Part shown: positions 13,401 to 16,974 of the stretch, piece after piece
Layout of the letters: every line of letters starts with the position of its first letter
Position numbering within the stretch: position 1 is the first letter of the stretch
From: JABZIP01 sp052173355
Lineage (GTDB): Bacteria; Bacillota; Clostridia; Peptostreptococcales; Anaerovoracaceae
Length of the DNA: 16,974 nt
Direction: 5' to 3'
Assembly: GCA_052173355.1 (NCBI GenBank)
Contig: JBQMYS010000034.1
Location: 1-16,974 of the forward strand
Position numbers and translations under genes: made by a program
Notes under the pieces: model-generated
Databases searched by the model: none
What the model was told of the DNA's origin: nothing
The model's input: only the letters and a program-made list of their open reading frames with translations

Positions 13401-16183
13401 AAATTAGGATATGGCGTACTTAAAAGTTCTTCGGTTTCCAAATCAAAATTGCAATGATAAAATTGCATTTGTCCTTTCTTCTCTATAAAAACCATTTTCC
13501 CATTTTGAAATTTTGAAACATATGCGGCATTCGCTGTTATCCTTTTTAGAGAATTCCCTATAATATTATAAGCCGTTATCCCTGATTCACCGACAAAATA
13601 AAGTGAATTTCCATCTTTACCCGAATACACTTGCACATCAGCAGCAACCTTTATCGGTATTTTCCCTATATATTGTCCACTCTTAGCCGACAAAATTATA
13701 GTTTTTCCCGAATTATTGCATGAAATTAAAATATATCTGCCGCTCTTATCCGCATGAGCCGTACAATTTTCCTCATTAACAGTGAAACTCCAATCTTTCT
13801 CACCGGTAAACGCACTATTTGCAATTAACTGATACGGTTTTTGCGCTACCAGGGAACCTTTATTTGAATAGCCTGTCGACGAGCTTGCTGTATAAACATG
13901 GTTTTCATCACAAAGCATATAAACCGAATCGCAAAATGTATTATATGAGCCGGTAGTGTATTTGAATTCTGCCATTTTTTTATAGTAATCCGCATTATGT
14001 TCCATCTTACGCATACTTACCCATGAAATATTTGCATCAATACCTCTTTCGATTAACTCACTTTGCAATCTGTTTTCCTTTTTTTCCGCCTTTTTAATGC
14101 TTTCTTCATCGCCCACTATTACTAGATCTGCCGGTATACTTTCTATAGGCGTGATGCTTACTTTAGGTGCTATATTGATAACATCCGCCATTTCGTTAGT
14201 TTCTCCTTGCAAATACTCATCCGATGTAATAAATTCTTCAAGAGTTTCTTCTTGCCATTTTTCCTTTATGTGCAATTTAATTTTAAATTTTCCAACACCT
14301 TCTTTTTGAAAAGAGATTTTTTGATTTGTTCCTATACTGATATTTTTATAGTCTTTTTGATTTTCTAAAGCTTCAAAATCTTGTATGCTTGGATTCTCTC
14401 CATCTGCATACATCCACGTTCTTTCAAATAAATCACCGTCACTCTTAGTAATATCTTCTGCAACTATTGTAGCTAAATCACTTTTTTGTCCCCTCATAAA
14501 AGCATCTTGCATATCTATATTCACATCCGGCGGTAAATCCGGGCAAACACAAAACTTGCCACGTTGAATATCGGTATCGCCCTTTGAATCTTCAACCTTT
14601 AAAAAATACGAAAACTCCCTTTCTTCGTTACCTGTTTCGAAAAAATTGGGATATTTTGTCAAAAATTCTAATGTCAAATTACTGAAATACTCATTTTGCT
14701 GTTCCAGCTTCAGGTTTCTCGTCTTAATACAATTCCCTTCATACTTAAGGTTTCTTTCATTAAATCTAGCTGTTTCTCCTGTCGTTAAATCAACAATTTC
14801 AAGTTCATACGCGGTTATAGGTTTTCTGGGACAAGTAGCTATATGAGCATTAAAAGTCTGCTTTCTGTTTTGTTTTTGCACTCCTCCAATCTTTACATCG
14901 GCATATGGTGTTTTCAAAACTTCAACATTCTTCGTATCAAACAAATCGCCACCGGATTTTAAACGCACCCTAAGCGTTACAGGATATACACCCCGTTTGA
15001 AAAAAGTCACATTAGCGTTTATACCGTCTTCATCAACAGTTCCTGAAAAAGCTTCATAATAATTTTCCGCAAGCCCCTCGCTATAAGCATAAGTTGCGGA
15101 TACGTGACGTCCGTCTACCGTAAATTCACTTCTGTCATATACCTTAAATGGATGCCCCTCATAACTTTGTTTAGGAGCAACCAAAACGGCTTTTCCTTCA
15201 ATATCTCTACCATCTGTAACCACAACAGTCTTTATACAAGACGCCTCTTGTCCGGACGTAGTTCTTATCGTGAACCTATATACATCACTGCCTATATTCT
15301 CCGCAATCTGCTCTATTGTGCCACCTGTATTTACTCCCGGCAATCCGTTACCGTTCCACCTTACTATTTCATGCCACTTTCCCGAAATTTGCTTTTCTAA
15401 AACTCCGTCAATCAATGTCAAATGGCTGTCAATGCGACTAATATCTTTCAATACATAACTCGAACCTTTTTTTACGCTAGACGGTGCATCCAAATCCGCA
15501 TACAAATCTTCTACTTCCTCGTACTTTTGATACTTAAAAACGATCGGTGCATAAAACAAAGTCAATTCATTATTACCAAGATCAATACTTGCAGCTTGAC
15601 GAATTGCATCTGAAATAGCTGCATATATAGCAGGATAGCGTGCACAAACAAAACTTTCACCACCAAGAGGCGTATAAATTTCACGCTTCGCCAGTTCAAT
15701 ACCGTTCGGCATTGAATGATATTTTTTTACAATTCCTACAACTTCCAATTTTTGAAAAGACATCAACTTTGCTCTGTACTTCCAATAAATAGTATTCCCG
15801 GATGAATTTGCTGAAATACTGCTAATTTGCGCTGAATACGGTGCATAATGCGTACTAAAATCGCATCCCGGCGGAATATTATGACTGCACGAATTTTTAT
15901 CATAAAAATCAAATTCACTCTCATTACCCGGTAACGCATATGCACCGATTACTTTAATTTCGCTTGGTAAACTTATTGATGTTTCAAAATCATGATCGCT
16001 ACCCGGCGCAAGTCCTCTACCGTCCCAATCGCTTCCCGAATACGCAAGCTGAACGCCTATATCCAAATGCTGATAAACTTTTGGAAGCAGCACTTTTGTC
16101 TTTGCATAACTGTAATCATTAAATCCCAATGCGCACAATAATATCAAACAAAAAAATCCTGCAATTTTTATAGTTTTTGCCAT
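10448..16183 (-). CDS. Very large secreted multidomain protein of unknown function
   Basis: This is a 1,911-residue exported protein. The N terminus is a typical Sec signal peptide: AKTIK, then a hydrophobic core (about 8-20), with likely cleavage after SYA (residue 27). I do not recognise a named family for the whole. From N to C terminus there is a beta-rich region (about 30-680) with Ig/PKD-like stretches; an alpha/beta segment starting PADLVIVGDEES (about 683-735) that looks like the first strand and helix of a vWA- or Rossmann-like fold; a beta-repeat region with propeller-like strands (about 760-1100); a second alpha/beta segment, DRYVITLDESSG (from about 1170); more beta domains; and Ig-like repeats from about 1655. 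A terminal module contains KTWDMNRQRYN (about 1768), NVFWAGEKFVL (about 1808) and the end LHRTW. There is no LPxTG motif, terminal membrane helix or SLH repeat, so it is freely secreted or held non-covalently. AAGGAGA (16188-16194) fixes the start. A consensus promoter precedes it. Confidence 0.9.
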   Translation of the reverse strand: MAKTIKIAGFFCLILLCALGFNDYSYAKTKVLLPKVYQHLDIGVQLAYSGSDWDGRGLAPGSDHDFETSISLPSEIKVIGAYALPGNESEFDFYDKNSCSHNIPPGCDFSTHYAPYSAQISSISANSSGNTIYWKYRAKLMSFQKLEVVGIVKKYHSMPNGIELAKREIYTPLGGESFVCARYPAIYAAISDAIRQAASIDLGNNELTLFYAPIVFKYQKYEEVEDLYADLDAPSSVKKGSSYVLKDISRIDSHLTLIDGVLEKQISGKWHEIVRWNGNGLPGVNTGGTIEQIAENIGSDVYRFTIRTTSGQEASCIKTVVVTDGRDIEGKAVLVAPKQSYEGHPFKVYDRSEFTVDGRHVSATYAYSEGLAENYYEAFSGTVDEDGINANVTFFKRGVYPVTLRVRLKSGGDLFDTKNVEVLKTPYADVKIGGVQKQNRKQTFNAHIATCPRKPITAYELEIVDLTTGETARFNERNLKYEGNCIKTRNLKLEQQNEYFSNLTLEFLTKYPNFFETGNEEREFSYFLKVEDSKGDTDIQRGKFCVCPDLPPDVNIDMQDAFMRGQKSDLATIVAEDITKSDGDLFERTWMYADGENPSIQDFEALENQKDYKNISIGTNQKISFQKEGVGKFKIKLHIKEKWQEETLEEFITSDEYLQGETNEMADVINIAPKVSITPIESIPADLVIVGDEESIKKAEKKENRLQSELIERGIDANISWVSMRKMEHNADYYKKMAEFKYTTGSYNTFCDSVYMLCDENHVYTASSSTGYSNKGSLVAQKPYQLIANSAFTGEKDWSFTVNEENCTAHADKSGRYILISCNNSGKTIILSAKSGQYIGKIPIKVAADVQVYSGKDGNSLYFVGESGITAYNIIGNSLKRITANAAYVSKFQNGKMVFIEKKGQMQFYHCNFDLETEELLSTPYPNFEGRIKNMNIENTYVYLSLIPVAMDVNGNAVFSGEKYVGDKEGYVYSAWYANLKSMKLNKLKLELIDEYTKIFDVGGIENERGEFKDCYSLKVDYSDNGSSNRGEYTMSVVKFYGKDYEIYREDDSSDCEDTYMLLARKDTKNGRYNFIKQANISAWEYIYSKEVSAKSRSYSRVSPVFAREIMSSPEKYEEQNDFEIFGSDFTGNFEDKKTIRTYLPVANDEDRLFRILKSKATLRSGVDRYVITLDESSGALIENVLQNIDKKVCHLEGADMSNAAEKLEESMQKSVGMLLIKAKSQAQNAKVSKVVNLDSNGRYSYEYILYKNADKAEDVFSIHRTGSAQSGGTHKQIIEKQDFRLPYKNGFVKFEGKMLKDCSYAENAGFGSVAERWNNTSFSLEFTMEKAGYLECDFFVALPYTGRYYIMDLDENLEKEEIFGTVSEHKVFSLSRGKHVLKFIGISSEWRACEIGLRNLEIGYYVYNNDSIYSREIKKLGNGKFMVKGTFDSPKLPLGNGVTGRYVPMRLELSNNDNEDIKISNFRLIGNNPGQTEVEEIEFEEFSDREESDDWDFIGNKNYVPLIVKSKRQAEEMVGEIVYKKGQLVRYKINYEDYENDPSKKQCFLYIHTPYNDGEHPSAYAIRNLNGYIKKIRGESPNQLNKAQLVELAQKTGNYIYDKPIERFYIDGKYTVYHWQEDDTTRGKIEGGNPDYDKQSNICEITFYVEGTANAPWVKSIATIPRKVQAGRPFELEITVDDLEKENLNLITEVYKKGERVFVHNKSGIVPYTNGVYPTINTGIVTSKAQIGLYTVVCTVSDATSVGISKYSFVVSDFKSIKGNVMHTKTWDMNRQRYNAKIAGKEFNGKTNLHDYLKQSKPRARAANVFWAGEKFVLQSEVGGKAEEVECKIAGTGYLIKLDKTSVSGDKAIFSGSIWEESMKKDWAGKGPIELTFVFTARYDDGEVKQFEEKVIIDDSEEFRKLHRTW

Positions 16184-16234
16184 TTGTTCTCCTTTTGTTA
16201 TTACTTATTTTTACTTTTATGTATTTATTTGTTA

Positions 16235-16263
16235 ATTATATACTTTCTGTAAATTTTTGTCAA
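16235..16263 (-). promoter_or_regulatory. Exact-consensus sigma-A promoter of the giant secreted protein gene
   Basis: On the minus strand, TTGACA (16258-16263), a 17-base spacer and TATAAT (16235-16240) make a perfect match to the vegetative promoter. The predicted start lies near 16228, leaving a leader of about 45 bases. The ribosome binding site AAGGAGA lies four bases before the ATG. The gene should be well transcribed unless repressed. I see no clear operator dyad in the leader. Confidence 0.85.
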
Positions 16264-16293
16264 TACTATTTTTAATTTCAATTTAATTCATAC

Positions 16294-16324
16294 TTGTTTA
16301 TATGGCAATTTTTTTGTGTATACT
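16294..16324 (+). promoter_or_regulatory. Possible promoter for thiN
   Basis: TATACT (16319-16324) is a five-of-six -10 element with TTGTTT (16294-16299) at a long 19-base spacing. A second TATACT overlaps it at 16324-16329. It lies divergent to the secreted-protein promoter in the shared 177-bp intergenic region. I see no thiamine (TPP) riboswitch elements in this short leader. Confidence 0.4.
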
Positions 16325-16360
16325 ATACTTGTACGGTTTTTAATTATTTAGGAGGCAATT

Positions 16361-16974
16361 ATGAGAAGATGTGTAATAATCACAGGTTTCATTACAGGAA
16401 ACCCGAAAAAGCTTTTTAGAATTAAAAAAAATGACTTCATAATATGCGCAGACAAGGGATACTCATATGCAAAATCGGCAAAGATTAAACCCAATATGCT
16501 CATAGGAGATTTTGATTCTCTAAATATTGATATGCCCGATGACATAAGCATAGAACACTATCCAAGTGAAAAAAATGATACTGATACAATGCTTTGCCTA
16601 AAATACGCTCTTGAGCGTGATTTTGATGAAATCATATTGATTGGCGGCATAGGAGGTAGAATAGACCATACTATAGCAAACATACAAGCCATGGCATATA
16701 CACTTGATAATTGGAAAGGAAACGATCGTTACCAAAAAAGAATTTCCATGATAGATGATAAAAATTGGCTAATTTTAATTAAAAACAATGCTATTTCATT
16801 GACCGGACGCGAAGGTCAGCTTCTATCTATCGCAAGCTTTTCAAATGAATCCAAAAAGGTAACAACAAGCGGACTTCACTGGAACTTGCGAGAAGCCACT
16901 CTCACAAATACATTCCCACTGGGAGTAAGCAACTATTTTGAAGATCGCAAAGTCAACATATCCGTAGGTGACGG
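16361..16974 (+). CDS. thiN: Thiamine diphosphokinase (3' end cut by window edge)
   Basis: This cytosolic enzyme transfers pyrophosphate from ATP to thiamine to make thiamine diphosphate. The first 204 codons are present, with no stop before the window edge. Typical length is a little over 200 residues, so only a few residues should be missing. Motifs in order are CADKG (29-33), IGDFDS (48-53), the metal/ATP motif KNDTDT (71-76), and GGIGGRIDHTIAN (95-107), followed by the thiamine-binding C-terminal beta domain with SGLHW and GVSNYF near the end. The start is defined by a perfect GGAGG (16351-16355), five bases upstream of the ATG. It is transcribed divergently from the giant secreted-protein gene and shows no link to the Ter locus. 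Confidence 0.95.
   Translation, partial: MRRCVIITGFITGNPKKLFRIKKNDFIICADKGYSYAKSAKIKPNMLIGDFDSLNIDMPDDISIEHYPSEKNDTDTMLCLKYALERDFDEIILIGGIGGRIDHTIANIQAMAYTLDNWKGNDRYQKRISMIDDKNWLILIKNNAISLTGREGQLLSIASFSNESKKVTTSGLHWNLREATLTNTFPLGVSNYFEDRKVNISVGD

Noticed and set aside
16264..16360. TPP riboswitch upstream of thiN
   Set aside because: The leader is short and AT-rich, and I cannot find the conserved CUGAGA or ACCUGA-like elements.

Overview
The window is AT-rich and tightly packed with bacterial genes. Strong AGGAGG-type ribosome binding sites, sigma-A-like promoters and the family content suggest a low-GC Gram-positive anaerobe (Firmicutes, Clostridia-like). I cannot name a genus from the sequence alone. 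I see no tRNA, rRNA, CRISPR array, insertion sequence or phage gene, and no stretch over 300 bases without a gene.

Layout. (1) At 1-234 is a leader with nested inverted repeats and a likely promoter. (2) At 235-2417, on the plus strand, are rdgB (house-cleaning XTP/dITP diphosphatase), a TerD-fold protein with a disordered N-terminal extension and a degenerate calcium loop, and an AIM24-family protein. The latter two have their own candidate promoter. (3) At 10351-2398, on the minus strand, is a compact six-gene operon: an unusually large YceG-family protein, TelA, two canonical TerD proteins, a PMCA-like calcium P-type ATPase and a Cof-like HAD phosphatase. Gaps are 0, 30, 9 and 29 bp, then a 4-bp overlap. 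(4) At 16183-10448, also on the minus strand, is a 1,911-residue exported multidomain protein driven by an exact-consensus promoter. (5) At 16361 to the window end, on the plus strand, is thiN (thiamine diphosphokinase), cut by the window edge only near its C terminus.

How the genes may work together. Regions 2 and 3 form a Ter (tellurium resistance/chemical stress) locus of the type known from the Bacillus subtilis yceC-yceI operon and from comparative genomics of Ter systems. In that published model TerD proteins bind calcium, TelA acts with them in stress resistance, and YceG is part of a proposed biosynthetic module making a nucleotide- or nucleoside-like metabolite. This locus contains no TerC. 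Instead the operon carries a calcium pump and a HAD phosphatase, so calcium handling and small-molecule dephosphorylation are genetically tied to the TerD proteins. The two arms converge, and the coding ends of the AIM24 gene and the HAD gene overlap by 20 bp with no terminator between them.

The most unusual points are a three-fold internal repeat in the enlarged YceG protein, the TerD paralogue that has lost its acidic loop, two mutually exclusive hairpins at the left edge, and the giant secreted protein placed directly upstream of the Ter operon.
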